Assembly (NCBI GenBank): GCA_949752735.1
Contig: OX457050.1
Span: forward strand, 41,812,784-41,876,783
DNA from: Lumbricus terrestris
Taxonomy: Eukaryota; Annelida; Clitellata; Crassiclitellata; Lumbricidae
Length of the DNA stretch: 64,000 bases
Direction of reading: 5' to 3'
This document shows, piece by piece, positions 10,941-21,344 of the stretch. The translations under genes and the position numbers were made by a program. The notes below the pieces were generated by a model, which was not told where the DNA came from, did no database searches, and saw only the letters and a program-made list of their open reading frames with translations. Position 1 is the first letter of the stretch. Every line of letters starts with the position of its first letter.

Positions 10941-11036
10941 GTGTCCAACAAATATTGTAAAAAAATTGTATGCAGTCCACCTAGAAACACCACCTTTGAA
11001 ATTGTATGACAGTACACAAATATTTAGGGCTCTCCA

Positions 11037-11115
11037 AAGCAGCGGTTCTCAACCTTTTCAGACTCACGGACCCCTTTCTAATTTTTGGTCTCGGTCACGG
11101 ACCCCCCCCCCACAA
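11037..11115 (+). mobile_element. hAT-like left end
   Basis: CAGCGGTTCTCAACCTTTTC followed by CACGGACCCC blocks is the typical start of hAT-type MITEs. No matching right end was found downstream, so the element is truncated or its end is unrecognised. Confidence 0.5.
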
Positions 11116-11734
11116 ATTTGGTGCCTCTGGCGCATTGTGGTGACTGTAGGCCTATGACTATTATCCAATAATTATAATATTGGGCCTATGTTAGAGCCTA
11201 TACTGGAGCGCATTGTACTTCACGCGTTATCGTCGTATCTTAATTAGTTTTGCATATTCATGAACATAATGCTTAGGCCCTACGCTAATTTGTGCTTGTC
11301 GCACAGTAACTTGCTGTAACCGAGAGCGTTGTTTATTTAATATGAGCACTTACATGTATATTGCGCCTCTAACGACTCTACTCTACCTCCTTTATGCAGG
11401 CCAGTCCCACGCTGGATAAAGGAGGAGGGCGACACTAATCATCTTTGATATGACAGTGTCGTTAAACAGCAACAAGACTCTACTCAGAAGAGCTCCAAAC
11501 CCATATTCAAGACCCACTGACGAGCTGTGACGTTCCTGAAGTACGACGAGTGGTCCGTATGCATAGACATCGTCTAGTGATAATGTCTGTTTATTATATA
11601 ATCTGCTCGCTCTTTAATAATATTAAACATATTATGTTCAGCGATCGCGAATGAGCTTAAAGATAGTGAATAAGCTAATACCTCGCGCTTGACTTTTGAG
11701 TGGCGCTCTATAAATTTCAAGATTACAATTAAGC
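11116..11734. other. Mostly unassigned; short SINE-like tail at 11397
   Basis: The segment 11397-11475 (GGAGGGCGACACTAATCATC, then GTCGTTAAACAGCAACAAG) is homologous to 42120-42178 and, inverted, to about 27805-27860. It is probably a dispersed SINE tail. Nothing else was recognised. Confidence 0.4.
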
Positions 11735-11965
11735 CTACGAAAATGTTTAATCTCTACTATTCAGTAGATGGCAAGATAATCTGTAGCCAGCTTCCTTTAT
11801 GGTAGGAACGCACAACGCATCTAATATCGCTCGCCATTTTGTATGGATGGACGTTAATGTAAGACAATAATTATTCGAAGTGACTAGCGGACCCATCGAT
11901 ATCTATATTTAGACCTGGATTGCGCTTATGAACTCGAAAGTGAGGTCGACGACCTGCCATCTTGG
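11735..11965 (+). repeat. Fragment of dispersed repeat R1, plus a segment shared with 16.8 kb
   Basis: Positions 11750-11870 contain the R1 hallmarks: TCAGTAGATGGCAAGATAAT, then CGCTCGCCATTTTGTATGG. From 11897 the sequence GTGACTAGCGGACC-CATCGATAT, ending ACCTGGATTGCGCTTA, is the inverse of 16872-16912. That is the boundary of the foldback complex at 16888. Confidence 0.5.
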
Positions 11966-12001
11966 AACTATGAATGTGTCGATATCGATAAACTTATCAA
12001 A

Positions 12002-12068
12002 ATGCCTTGTTGCGCGACAATATATTGTTGTAAGCAACAAATTAAAGGAGCAACGCAGTCGTTTATCG
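12002..12068 (+). CDS. Candidate THAP-domain first exon (tentative)
   Basis: The ATG at 12002 opens the short frame MPCCATIYCCKQQIKGATQS followed by F-I. It runs straight into a good splice donor (TCG|GTGAGT, cut after 12068). THAP zinc-finger proteins begin M-P-x-x-C-x4-C, with a conserved S-F about ten residues later, usually split by an early intron. Here C4, C9, S20 and F21 fit that spacing. No second exon with the remaining C and H ligands was found, and the match is short. It could be a host THAP gene, a THAP-containing transposase exon or chance. Confidence 0.3.
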
Positions 12069-12074
12069 GTGAGT

Positions 12075-13871
12075 AACATGTTCACTGATTATTTTATTTT
12101 CTAGTGAACGTGATCGGTATTAAAATGTTAATAAATACGACTTGCGTCCAAGGACGTATGCCTTCCCTTGGGCCAACTACTCATAGCGCTGATAGCGGGA
12201 CCTGTATTTTCCATGTTAACTAACACAAAAACTAAACCCGCTCTGTTCCTAGCAATTCACCTGCGTGATTTGTAACGTGTTGCGTTTAGGGCAAATAGAT
12301 TTATTGGTAATCCTGAAGACTTCGTGCCTGTATACAAAATAATATGGTTACATCGACTTGGATAAAATAGAGCGCTGCGACCTATCAGACGAATCCCATG
12401 ATGCAATGCACTCAGTAAGTCATTAACGCGAGATCTATGTAAAACGGTCAGTGTACGGTCAGTTTAAAAAGTTATAAATGAGGGATAATAATATTTTCCT
12501 TCATATGCAGTAAATACGAGCAAATAGAAAGTTCAAAGCTGAAGAAACCTGCGCTTTGTAAACTTATTAGGTAGGCGCTTATTAGGCGCTTTGAAGTTAG
12601 ATGTTGATTTGCGTTTCACACTTTGGCTTCGTTAATTTCGAACAGATCCGAATGGAAGCTCATGACATAAAAGGCGGTTGGGTCTTTTCTCCCATCGCAG
12701 ACCCAATAAATGGCATGTGAAATCTCCATGCATGTATGGTGTTGTTTGAGTGTGCTTGTGACAGATTGGGGAAGAGAATTTTGATGCATTGATTTTACAC
12801 ACGTTGTCCTGGGTAAATAGGTAAAGGCAATTATCGAAGTATGCGGGCGTCCTGGAGTGGCATAATCAAAAGTTAGAAAACCTTATCCCAAACTGTTGCA
12901 TCGTCGTCACCTTTACAGAACTTTGTAGTTTTCTCGTCATACACATCTTACTTACAATTCCTCAACTTAATAACTTACATCGATGTATAATAAATATTTG
13001 TAATAATGCCTGTTTATGAATTGACATTTTTGAATATGTTAATTGTGTGAACAGATTTCCATATTCACAGCCAGAACTACTGAAACAATGGGTGCATAAT
13101 ATGGACACAGAAAGATTTGCAAAGAAATCGGTCGTTTGATCTGCCAAGCTGCTTCGATTGAACTGGACCAACAAGTCAGACTTCATCCTGGATCTGTGCC
13201 AACCGGGGTTCCGGTAGCGCATTGGTTAACACTGGCATGGAGAGGGAGAGGTAACAAGTCTGAACTCACATTGGGTGGACTTGCTTTGTAGGCTGCTATT
13301 GGCGTCGTGTATTGCAGGTTGTCTGTTCTGTTAGTAGTTAAGTTTGATGTTAATTAAGATTACTGCATAACTTTTACATGTGAAGTGCAGTGCGATTGCA
13401 GGCATTACATTAAAGAAAAAAAGACATCTTTGCTTTACATCATCATCTTGTTAAGGTCTATTTCCATAGTGTTTTTTCTGCAACAGTTTCATACCCATCT
13501 GCCATCTAATGTTTTAATATTTATAGACTAGCTGGTGAATTGAAGATAATGAAATTAAGCAATTTATTATTTTTAAAGCTGTTCCACATTTGTGCTGCTA
13601 TTATGGAATATGGAGAATAATCATCCTGTATTATTAATTCATGACCTTAAAAGTAGTTTGTGTAAGTCACACCAGCTGAGCTCCCTGATTCACTGTATTC
13701 ACCTCGGATTGCAGTTTGTCATTCGGGATCAGCAAACAAAGATCTGTGAGCTATAATTTTTACTGTGCTACTATTTGCTGTTTTAGGTTGTGAAGTCTCG
13801 TAAACCCCAAAGTTCTAGCGATTTCAGCAAGTTGAGCAGACCGTAGGCTGTCAACATCGTCTGCAATTTCT
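12075..13871. other. No supported gene
   Basis: No homology was recognised here. If the exon at 12002 is real, this is probably its first intron. Small open frames, such as one on the minus strand at 12962-13222, have no recognisable domain. Confidence 0.35.
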
Positions 13872-14170
13872 GTCACAGAGAACCGCCTCAGTCAACATCA
13901 TCTACAATTGCCGTCACAGAGAACCGCCTCAGTCAACATCATCTACAATTGCCGTCACAGAGAACCGCCTCAGTCAACATCATCTACAATTGCCGTCACA
14001 GAGAACCGCCCCGGTCAACAGCGTCTACAATTGCCGTCACAGAGAACCGCCCCGGTCAACAGCGTCTACAATTGCCGTCACAGAGAACCGCCCTGGTCAA
14101 CAGCGTCTACAATTGCCGTCACAGAGAACCGCCCCGGTCAACATCGTCTACAATTGCCGTCACAGAGAAG
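13872..14170 (+). repeat. 41-bp minisatellite, 7-8 copies
   Basis: The unit is GTCACAGAGAACCGCCTCAG followed by TCAACATCATCTACAATTGC and C. Copies start at 13872, 13913, 13954, 13995, 14036, 14077, 14118 and a last partial at 14159. The first three units read CTCAGTCAACATCATC and later ones CCCGGTCAACAGCGTC, so variants are grouped rather than random. The unit is open in three + frames because 41 is not a multiple of three. No coding role is supported. Confidence 0.95.
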
Positions 14171-15811
14171 AATCACTCCTATTCAAAAAATGTTAGTCCA
14201 GTACAATGGAAAGGAAACACTTGGATACTGTTGTGGATCGTGCTTGAATTATATTGAGCAGTTCAGCAGATTACAGGAGGTTGAGGGTTTACGAAATGGC
14301 ACTAAGCTATAAACTGCTCACTGCTGAATTGTAGATGTAGATGTGCAAATCGGCTACAGTTCGCTTTTTACGTATAATTGTTCATTTGTTTACAAATTAG
14401 GTCAGGACCACTTGGAACATTTTTGGTGTAGTTTGAACTTCTTGCGGCTCCAATAATTATTCCTCCTACAGTTGGGTTGCATTGCTTTAGATGTCTGAAT
14501 GACCACATGTTTGATAGTAAACCCGACAACAATCATGTTTTTAATTTAATCTAGTGCATTAGCAGTTTCGCCATCTGAATGCATTATCTGGTCAAGCAGA
14601 AAACTGTCCAATTAACTGGACCAATAATTTGTAAACAGCTGGCAAAGCTGGATCTGTTTAAGCATCAATGAGAGATAAGTATTATTTGGTCAGCTACGCT
14701 TATAGTATTCAGTTAAAAAAAACAATTAGTGTGTTAAGCTTATGTATTGCTGAGCTTAATGTGTGCAAGGTTTTCTAGGCTAGCAGAACTTGTGAAATCA
14801 TTGAATGCACAGACTTTCAGGTTCTGTTACTAATATGCCAATTAGTGCAAGTGTCCTTGAAATAGGAAACCAATATTGTAATGTTATGCTAGTTGCTTTT
14901 GGAATTACATTAGTTGATGTTGAGATATGTCATTAATGTCAAGTCATGTAGCGTCAAGTAACGGTGATGATTTTAGGCTTTGGCCAGTGGCATGTTTTAC
15001 CTTTTATGGTTGACATGCATCTTTGTGTGTAGCTTGTTTGCAATAGGTGAATTTGTCTATTGTAATATAATATTTAAAGTTTTTGATTAGCAATTTGTTG
15101 TTTCAATTATGGAGCACTTTTTTACATGCAAAGAGAGCAGTTCTAATCAATTGTAAGCAATGTTTTTGTATGTTAATTATTTCCTGTAATAAATTCACGA
15201 GTTATTGGCTAAGCCGATTCAATGTGTGTGTTGCTACATGCCTGATAACCAGATTGCTGAAATAGGAAATAGTCACCTGGGTGATCCTGGCACTCCTCAG
15301 CAGATTATATCCCCTACAATGGAAAAGAACCGTGATTCGCAAGGTATGCGGGTTAATTTCCCCCATAAGTCCATGGATCTACGTCCTCTCACCTTACACT
15401 CTGGTGCAGCTGAGGAGTAGTGGTGAGGACTTTGACTTTCCAAGGGAGACTTGGAGCCCACTTTTGGATTTAGGTGCATAGTCGTGTTGAGGTTTCTTGG
15501 TCTTTTCCAGGTGTTGACTATTCCTCTCTCTTATTGTTAAAACACCCCCCCCAGCTACAGCCTTGAGTATTCTTCCAACACCTGCCTTTTGCGTTGGCCA
15601 GCTGTTTCTCAGGGTTGTCTGGTGAGCCTGTCCACCCCGTGAATCACCTCAGTCAGAGGTTTCGCAACTGACAGCCCCACTGGGCAATCCGCTGCTTAGC
15701 TGTTCACCCCCACCCATCACTGTGAGATGCAGGTTAGGACTTTGAGGTAGGAAGAACTATAGCCGATGCTTTGCTATATTTAAGAGTACCATGACGGTAA
15801 CACTTGCGGGG
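14171..15811. other. No supported gene
   Basis: No domain, RNA gene or transposon end was recognised. Several 60-70 codon frames near 15083-15480 look random in composition. Confidence 0.35.
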
Positions 15812-16020
15812 GGCGGTGGTCTAGTGGTGGCGTCGTTGCCTTGAAGCCGGAAGGTTCGAGGTTCGAATCCACCTCAAGCCGCCATGTAGGGACCTTGGGC
15901 AAGTCCTTCACTCGCAATTGCTCAGCGCTTCGGCATGAAACTCCGATGCAGTGTCCGCTCTGCAGTCGGGAGCGCCTCTGAGTAGAGAGCTTGAAGGGGC
16001 GCTATAACAAGTGCACATAC
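15812..16020 (+). mobile_element. tRNA-derived SINE, most complete copy
   Basis: A tRNA-like head spans 15812-15883. The box A region is TGGTCTAGTGGTGGCG, box B is GGTTCGAATCC, and the 5' GGCGG pairs with the 3' CCGCC. The body contains TCACTCGCAATTGCTCAGC and GTGTCCGCTCTGCAGTCGGG, and the end reads GGGCGCTATAACAAGTGC. Other copies occur at 9180/10838 and 16070-16500. The anticodon region is not conserved enough to be a working tRNA. Transcription would be by Pol III; mobility would depend on a LINE (established for SINEs in general). Confidence 0.85.
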
Positions 16021-16064
16021 AAACTAACAAACTTGATGTCTAAGTTTTTAGAAGGGGTTCGATA

Positions 16065-16500
16065 CAATGAGGCACAATGGCCTGGCCTTGCAGTCCATAC
16101 AAATAGCCTCCATACCAAATTTCTACCATGGTGTAGATTTGTACCCCACTTCCATAATTAGGCCAACTGCAACCATGCAGAATTTAGCCTTTTCCGTGGT
16201 GGGCCGTTGTCTGGATTGGGCCCCACAGGAGCCACTTCTGTTTCCGGGGGCTCTTTCTGAGACATTTTTTACTGAGCCCAACACTATGCTACAGCACGGG
16301 TTGCAGGTTCGAATCCGCCTCAAGTCGCCTCTTAGGGATCTTGGGAAATTCTTTCACTCGTAATTGCTCAGCACTTTGGCGTGAAACTCCAATGCAGTGT
16401 CCGCGCTGTAGTCGGGACTCGGGAGCGCCTCTGAGTAGTGAGAAACTTCTGAGCAGTCCCTCTAAGAAGCGTTATATAAATTCTGGAGTGAATGAATGCA
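16065..16500 (+). mobile_element. tRNA-derived SINE, interrupted copy
   Basis: The head fragment GGCCTTGCAGTCC (16079-16094) and the box B fragment GGTTCGAATCCGCCTC (16307-16322) are separated by about 200 bp of unrelated DNA. The body and 3' end follow normally, with TCACTCGTAATTGCTCAGC, TGTCCGCGCTGTAGTCGGG and AAGCGTTATATAAATTCTGG, then a short GAATGAATG tail. No clean inverted repeats bound the insert. Confidence 0.6.
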
Positions 16501-16887
16501 TATTCGAAAAATTCTCATCGTCCACAGAAATTGTGCCAAAGCGACCAGCTGAAATATCGGTGCTATAAGCTTCTTAAATGAAGTCCGCAATGGCCAGTGG
16601 TCGATGTTTTTGGAGCCTTGCAAAAAGCCTACTGGAAGACAACACATTAGGCTATAATAATTTATTCAAGTCGTAGTATGATAACCAAGCAACAACTAAG
16701 AGTTGGTCAGTTTGCAATGAATTTGGAAATGTTCTGTAACCGAAGGTTTTAATCGAGACATCAGGATATCAAGCGCACATCTGAACACTTGTAGCTTTAA
16801 GATGGCGGCATGATCTAAAAATAGAACTCGGCTTCTGTCCGCCGACCACACATTTTTGTGCAGCGAGCATAGACTAAGCGCAATCCA
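16501..16887. other. No gene; segment shared with 11.9 kb
   Basis: No reading frame is supported. The part 16798-16888 is homologous, inverted, to 11900-11965. Confidence 0.4.
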
Positions 16888-17007
16888 GGTCTATTAATAT
16901 CGATGAGCGGACCGCCAGGCGGCCGTCCAATTTCAATTACTAGCGGACCGCCAGTCACGTGTAACCTGTCACATGATGTCGAGTCTTGATTCTTCAATAT
17001 TGTTACA

Positions 17008-17259
17008 ATGGCGGCAGTTACCGATAGTTTATTTTATGTCGGACAAAAGTTTTCTTGTTTTAATGACTTAGAAAATTGCAAAAAAGAGTATGAAATGAGT
17101 AACTTTTGTAACCTAACAATGCGGGATGCAAAAACGTTGCAATCCATGATGAAGTATGCACCAAAGAAGGCAGTACGTGCAAAGAAGGAGCTCCGTTATT
17201 ACTCGCTTCGATTATGCTGTACATATGGTGGCAAAAAATTCAAGAAACAAGGAGAATGA
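17008..17259 (+). CDS. Small ORF inside foldback complex (83 aa)
   Basis: ATG in a good context (ACAATGGCGGC). The protein has hydrophilic and aromatic residues arranged like a folded domain: VGQKFSCFNDLENCKKEYE early, then LRYYSLRLCCTYGGKKFK, and a stop soon after. The early FSCFNDLENCKKEYE and the late C-x-YGGK vaguely recall the DNA-binding N-terminus of Mutator-like transposases and ZSWIM proteins, but I cannot confirm it. It may be an exon, a truncated transposase or a captured host fragment. It stands out because most frames in the repeats lack this composition. Confidence 0.35.
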   Translation: MAAVTDSLFYVGQKFSCFNDLENCKKEYEMSNFCNLTMRDAKTLQSMMKYAPKKAVRAKKELRYYSLRLCCTYGGKKFKKQGE

Positions 17260-17323
17260 ACGTTAAATTAATACCAATAGCCAGCTTCTACTTCAGATCT
17301 AAAAATACCTTCATCCAGCTTAA

Positions 17324-17880
17324 GGGTTAAACCGTAGTTTAGGCTGATAAATTCTTTGTACCGTATTTTAGGCTGATAAATTATTTGAACATTACCCGAG
17401 GCTGCAAAATGTACATACAAGTAATTTCTGGATCGCCAGGTTCAATCCAGCTTCCATTTCCACTATAAAAATGCCTTTATCCAGCTTCCATTTCTCTTGA
17501 GTTTTTCGTCAATCCAGCTTCTATTTCACCTGCAGAAAAGGTCTTCATCCAGCTTCCGTTACTTAAACATTTTTTCGTCAATCCAGCCTCCATTTCACCT
17601 GTAAAAGGTCTTCATCCAGTTTCCGTTACTTAAACGTTTTTTTCGTCAATCCAGCCTCCATTTCACCTGTAAAAGGTCTTCATCCAGCTTCCGTTACTTA
17701 AACGTTTTTTCGTCAATCCAGGTTCCATTAATATACTGCAATTTTTCTTCTCGCGTTTTCAGTTTATATTGCTACTTCCGGTTGCGAATGCTCGGAAATT
17801 GGAATAGCGCGTTGTATGGCGCGCTATATTCATGATTGGTGATGTTTCTTAATTTATCAGCCTAAACTACGGTTTAACCC
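17324..17880. mobile_element. TIR element H (GGTTAAACCGTAGTTTAGGC)
   Basis: Inverted ends are GGTTAAACCGTAGTTTAGGC plus TGATAAATT at 17324-17352, and the inverse at 17852-17880. The core holds several ATCCAGCTTCCATTT modules. The start resembles the ends at 37918 (GGTAATTGGGTAGTTTAG) and 38418 (GGTAAAACTGTATTTTAG), so the three look related. It lies within minisatellite, which obscures any target duplication. Confidence 0.75.
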
Positions 17881-18180
17881 AGCTTCTATATCTCACCAGT
17901 TATTTTCGTCAATCCGGCTTCTATTTCAGATATAAAAAATACCCTCATCCAGCTTCCATTACTTAAGCGTTTTTTCATCAATCCAGCTTCTATTACAGAT
18001 CAAGAAATTCTTTCATCCAGCTTTTATTTCTCATACGTGATTTTCGTCAATCCAGCTTCTATTTCACCTGTAAAAGAGCCATCATCCAGATTTCATTTCT
18101 CTTGCGTTTTTTCATCAATCCAACCTCCATTTCACCTGTAAAAACTTTCATCCAGCTTCCATTTCTCAAGCGCTGAATCA

Positions 18181-18270
18181 GTTGTCTGTAGACCAGTTGT
18201 CGTTAGACAAATTGTCCGGAGACCACTTGTCGTTAGACGAGTTGTGGGTAGACGAGTTGTCGTGACACCA
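18181..18270. mobile_element. One-sided arm of the F family
   Basis: Repeats of AGACCAGTTGTCGTTAGACA and variants match the right arms at 9061 and 54075, ending GTTGTCGTGACACC. No left arm is seen within the complex. Confidence 0.6.
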
Positions 18271-18314
18271 TGTACAATACATACATACGTTACTGTCACT
18301 TGCTTCCTACTTTT

Positions 18315-18517
18315 ACTGGCGGTCCGCTAGTATTCAGCATTAGACGACCGCCTGGCGGCTTGCTAGTATTCCGTATTGGACGGCCGCCACTGGCGGTCCG
18401 CTAGTATTTGAAATTCGAGGGCCGCCTGGCGGTCCGCTAGTATTTGAAATTCGAGGGCCGCCTGGCGGTCCGCTAGTATTTGAAATTCGAGGGCCGCCTG
18501 GCGGTCCGCTAGTCACA
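18315..18517. repeat. Tandem GGCGGTCCGCTAG units (about 36 bp)
   Basis: About five units of GGCGGTCCGCTAGTATTTGA followed by AATTCGAGGGCCGCCT. The last three are nearly identical. This array forms the right arm of complex I. Confidence 0.9.
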
Positions 18518-18520
18518 GCC

Positions 18521-18894
18521 ATAATTATTATGCGTTTAATTAGAATTTATTATACGGCAACTGACTAGTCTTAGAGTTTTTGTCCTAAAGTTATAATGCG
18601 AATTTCGATAATTGCTGGTATTTTTTAGTTTAATAGTTCGAGGGTATTCCATCGTTTTAGCGGAATAAATGATAGTATACATATACTATACAAAGTTAGA
18701 TTGTCGAAGAGTTCCTCCTAAAGAGAGGTCAGATTTATGAAAATAATAGTTGCTTCAATAGAAGTTGGGGCAATCCTCCTAAGTCCGGTCCCAAATTATT
18801 TCACTGCATCTGTCTCACCGTCACTTTACAAACCGTTCACATCGACTACTAAATAATAAAAAAGTAAGTAAAAGTCCAGCTTTTTCAATTGCGT
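18521..18894. other. No gene; possible R1 traces
   Basis: Fragments such as TTATACGGC (18550) and TTTAGCGGAATAAATGATA (18655) resemble parts of repeat R1. Nothing else was recognised. Confidence 0.3.
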
Positions 18895-19745
18895 CAGCTG
18901 TTTTATGAATCCAGCTTCTGTTTCAATAATGATTATTTTTCATCAATCCAGCTCCAATTTAAGCTATAATATTTTTATTAACCCAGCACCTATTTCTCGC
19001 CCGTTATTTTCGTCAACCCAGCTTCTATTTCTCGCCCGTTATTTTCGTCAACCCAGCTTCTATTTCGGATATAACAATACCTTCATCCAGCTTCCATAAC
19101 TTAAGCGTTTTTTCATCAATCTCACTTCTATTTCACATCTAGAAATACCTTCATCCAGCTTCCATAACTTAAGCGTTTTTCATCAATCCCACTTCTATTT
19201 CACATCTAGAAATACCTTCATCCAGCTTCCTTAACTTAAGCGTTTTTTCATCAATCCGACTTCTATTTCACATCTAGAAATACCGGTACTTGTGGGTTTG
19301 ACGACCCCACAGAAATGAAAGAACTAACGTTGTAGCGTTGTTATCTTTAATAAATCCAACTTCTAGTTTGTCCAGAACCCTTTTAATCGATCCAGCTTCT
19401 GCTTAGACAAGAATTTGTTCCATAAATCCCGTTTCTATTTTGTCACTAAATATTTTTCATCAATTTTTCATTGAAAATTAGTCTTCATCAATCCAGCTTC
19501 AATTTCAGCAGAATGACTGCACTAACCCTAAAACTAACCCTAACCGACCCTCACGACGCCTAACCTGAGCCCTAACCGACAATCACGCGATAAATCCCGC
19601 TTCTATTTCGCCAGGAAATATTTTTAATCGAATTTATATTTCTGTGGGGTCGTCAAACCCACAAGTACCGAAATACCTTCATCCAGCTTCCATAACTTAA
19701 GCGTTTTTCATCAATCCCACTTCTATTTCACATCTAGAAATAATC
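18895..19745. repeat. ATCCAGCTTC minisatellite array with nested element
   Basis: A run of 35-40 bp modules (AATCCAGCTTCTATTTC, CATCTAGAAATACCTTCATC, TTAAGCGTTTTTTCATC) is interrupted by the TIR element at 19285-19669. The opening text (AGTCCAGCTTTTTCAATTGC, then TCAGCTGTTTTATGAATCC) is the same as at 30042 inside a different TIR element. The core therefore moves between element families. Confidence 0.8.
19285..19669. mobile_element. TIR element J1 (GGTACTTGTGGGTTTGACG)
   Basis: The inverted ends are GGTACTTGTGGGTTTGACG plus ACCCCACAGAAAT, about 32 bp each. They are flanked by the 8-bp duplication GAAATACC at 19277-19284 and 19670-19677, taken from the surrounding minisatellite. The 385-bp body has degenerate ATCCAGCTTC modules and a CCCTAACCGACCCTCACGAC segment. 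It is non-autonomous and a sibling of 20014-20430. Confidence 0.93.
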
Positions 19746-20013
19746 CTACGTGCGAAATAACCTGTCATGAAGCATTGGAGAAGCATATCTATGTGATTTA
19801 TAAGCCATGCGAAATAATTTGGGACCGGACATAGGAGGATTGCCGAAGTTGGATTTATGACATCATTAATGCAGATAGTGGAGCTGGATTGAAATGAATT
19901 CATGCCTCAATGGTTACCTGATTGATGTGGATGACTCGTGCCAAAGCAGAGGCCGGAGTGGTAAAATTTGTTTAGAATGGTGCGCCAGAAATTCGATTCA
20001 TCAGTCCAGATTC

Positions 20014-20430
20014 GGTACTTGTGGGTTTGACGACCACACAGAAATATCTATAGTGGTGGATGTTTTCGCACATGTATGAATCTAACATATTATGTCTGTG
20101 TGTTCCATTGTGTCGTTTATTACGCTCTTTAGCTTTTTTCCATGATCTTTCGATGCGCTGAGTATTGAATCCGGCTTCTATTTCACCTGTAAAAGTACCT
20201 TCGCCCAACTTTCATTTCACTTATAAAGACCTGTCATTTACCTTCCATTTATCATGCGTTCAGTTCAAAAATCCAGCTTCTATTTCACCTGTAAAATAAC
20301 CTTTATCCAGTCTTTATTTACTAGATTTCGAAAACATTGTAATTATATTCATTAGGTCACTTCATTTAAAGTAATGGACGACATATAATAAGAGTAATAT
20401 TTCTGTGGGGTCATCAAACCCACAAGTACC
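20014..20430. mobile_element. TIR element J2 (same ends as J1)
   Basis: The ends GGTACTTGTGGGTTTGACG and their inverse are followed inward by ACC(C/A)CACAGAAAT. The 8-bp duplication CCAGATTC is exact at 20006-20013 and 20431-20438. The interior, 417 bp in all, differs from J1 apart from short minisatellite modules. Two elements with the same arms therefore carry different interiors. Confidence 0.93.
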
Positions 20431-20439
20431 CCAGATTCT

Positions 20440-20740
20440 AATTAAATAGCAAAAATTGTTTTAATCAATACAACTTTTATTTAAATAACCATTATTTTTC
20501 ATTATTACAGCTCCAATTTAAGCAAGAATATGTTCATCAATTTATCTCGAATTTACGTAGCAGCATTTTTCTCAATCCATCTTTTATTTACGCAAAAACA
20601 GTTTCATCGATACAGCTCCAATCGAAGGAATGTTATTTTCATCAATCTAGTTTTCATTTAAGTAAGATTTTTTATCAATCCGACTTCTGTTTAGCGATAA
20701 TTATTTTAATTATTCCAACTCGTGTATGGCCAGTAAATGT
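20440..20740. repeat. Degenerate ATCCAGCTTC minisatellite
   Basis: About seven diverged modules, such as CAGCTCCAATTTAAGCAAGA and TCATCAATCTAGTTTTCATT. Confidence 0.6.
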
Positions 20741-21335
20741 ATCTTGAACTTTGGTTTATGTAAAAATGCATTTTGCTCCAATTAATGCTGGATTAATACA
20801 GTAGAAGTTTGATTTCTTACAAATATTACCATAATGATGCACCAGTTGTTCAAATTCAGATAATCCCTTTGACTAACAGTCCCTTCATTGTCCATTTTAC
20901 GAACAATCCGTTGACGAATAGTCCGTTGATGCATACCCATATTATGTAGAATTACAACATTTTCAAGCGTTGAGGTTCTACTTTGGTTTTCCTTATGGCT
21001 GTTGTCATGGAAAATAGGACACAAAGCCTCTGATGTGCAACAGCTCACCATAATCATCTGCCGTCCCTCTGTGCCATGCGTGAGTACAGTTAATGACCGT
21101 GTCTCTGGCGGGATATGCAGGACTGCAAGTATTCCCATGTCAACGGTAATGATCCAGAAGGACGGACGATGTGGCAACACATAGGCATTACTATTAAACA
21201 GCAGAATAAGTCCATTATTCGAATTCTAGTTTGTGTGCAGGTTTCAGCTTTCAGTTTCAAAGCATGTATTCTGTTTAAATATTTTAGCATCATGTTTATA
21301 AAGTTTTAGCTGTGATACTTTTGAAAATTACAGGT
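20741..21335. other. Arm-like 15-bp phrases, otherwise unassigned
   Basis: Positions 20868-20935 contain, inverted, CAACGGACTATTCGT and CAACGGATTGTTCGT and related phrases. This is probably a decayed right arm of another foldback family next to the minisatellite at 20440-20740. A 132-codon open frame on the minus strand (20782-21180) overlaps it, has no recognisable domain and is not supported as a gene. Confidence 0.4.
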
Positions 21336-21344
21336 GCAATGAAG

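Larger units (their letters stand above)
16888..18520. mobile_element. Foldback complex I (AGCGGACCGCCAG arms), nested
   Basis: The left arm (16904-16955) has two copies of AGCGGACCGCCAG. The right arm (18315-18517) has about five inverted copies of GGCGGTCCGCTAG in units of roughly 36 bp. Between them lie a small reading frame (17008-17259), a nested TIR element (17324-17880), ATCCAGCTTC minisatellite and a one-sided arm of another family (18181-18270). The right end, inverted, reads GGCTGTGACTAGCGG, again a GG terminus. No matching target duplication was found, so the outer limits are approximate. Confidence 0.6.

Noticed and set aside
13872..14170. CRISPR-like array
   Set aside because: The 41-bp units are contiguous with no unique spacers, and the sequence is eukaryotic. 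It is a minisatellite. The spaced ATCCAGCTTC modules were rejected for the same reason: their linkers are also repeated.
15812..15883. Functional tRNA gene
   Set aside because: The same reasoning applies: a tRNA-like head fused to a repeated SINE body, with two more copies in the window.
20782..21180. 132-codon minus-strand frame
   Set aside because: No recognisable domain, and it overlaps arm-like repeat phrases.
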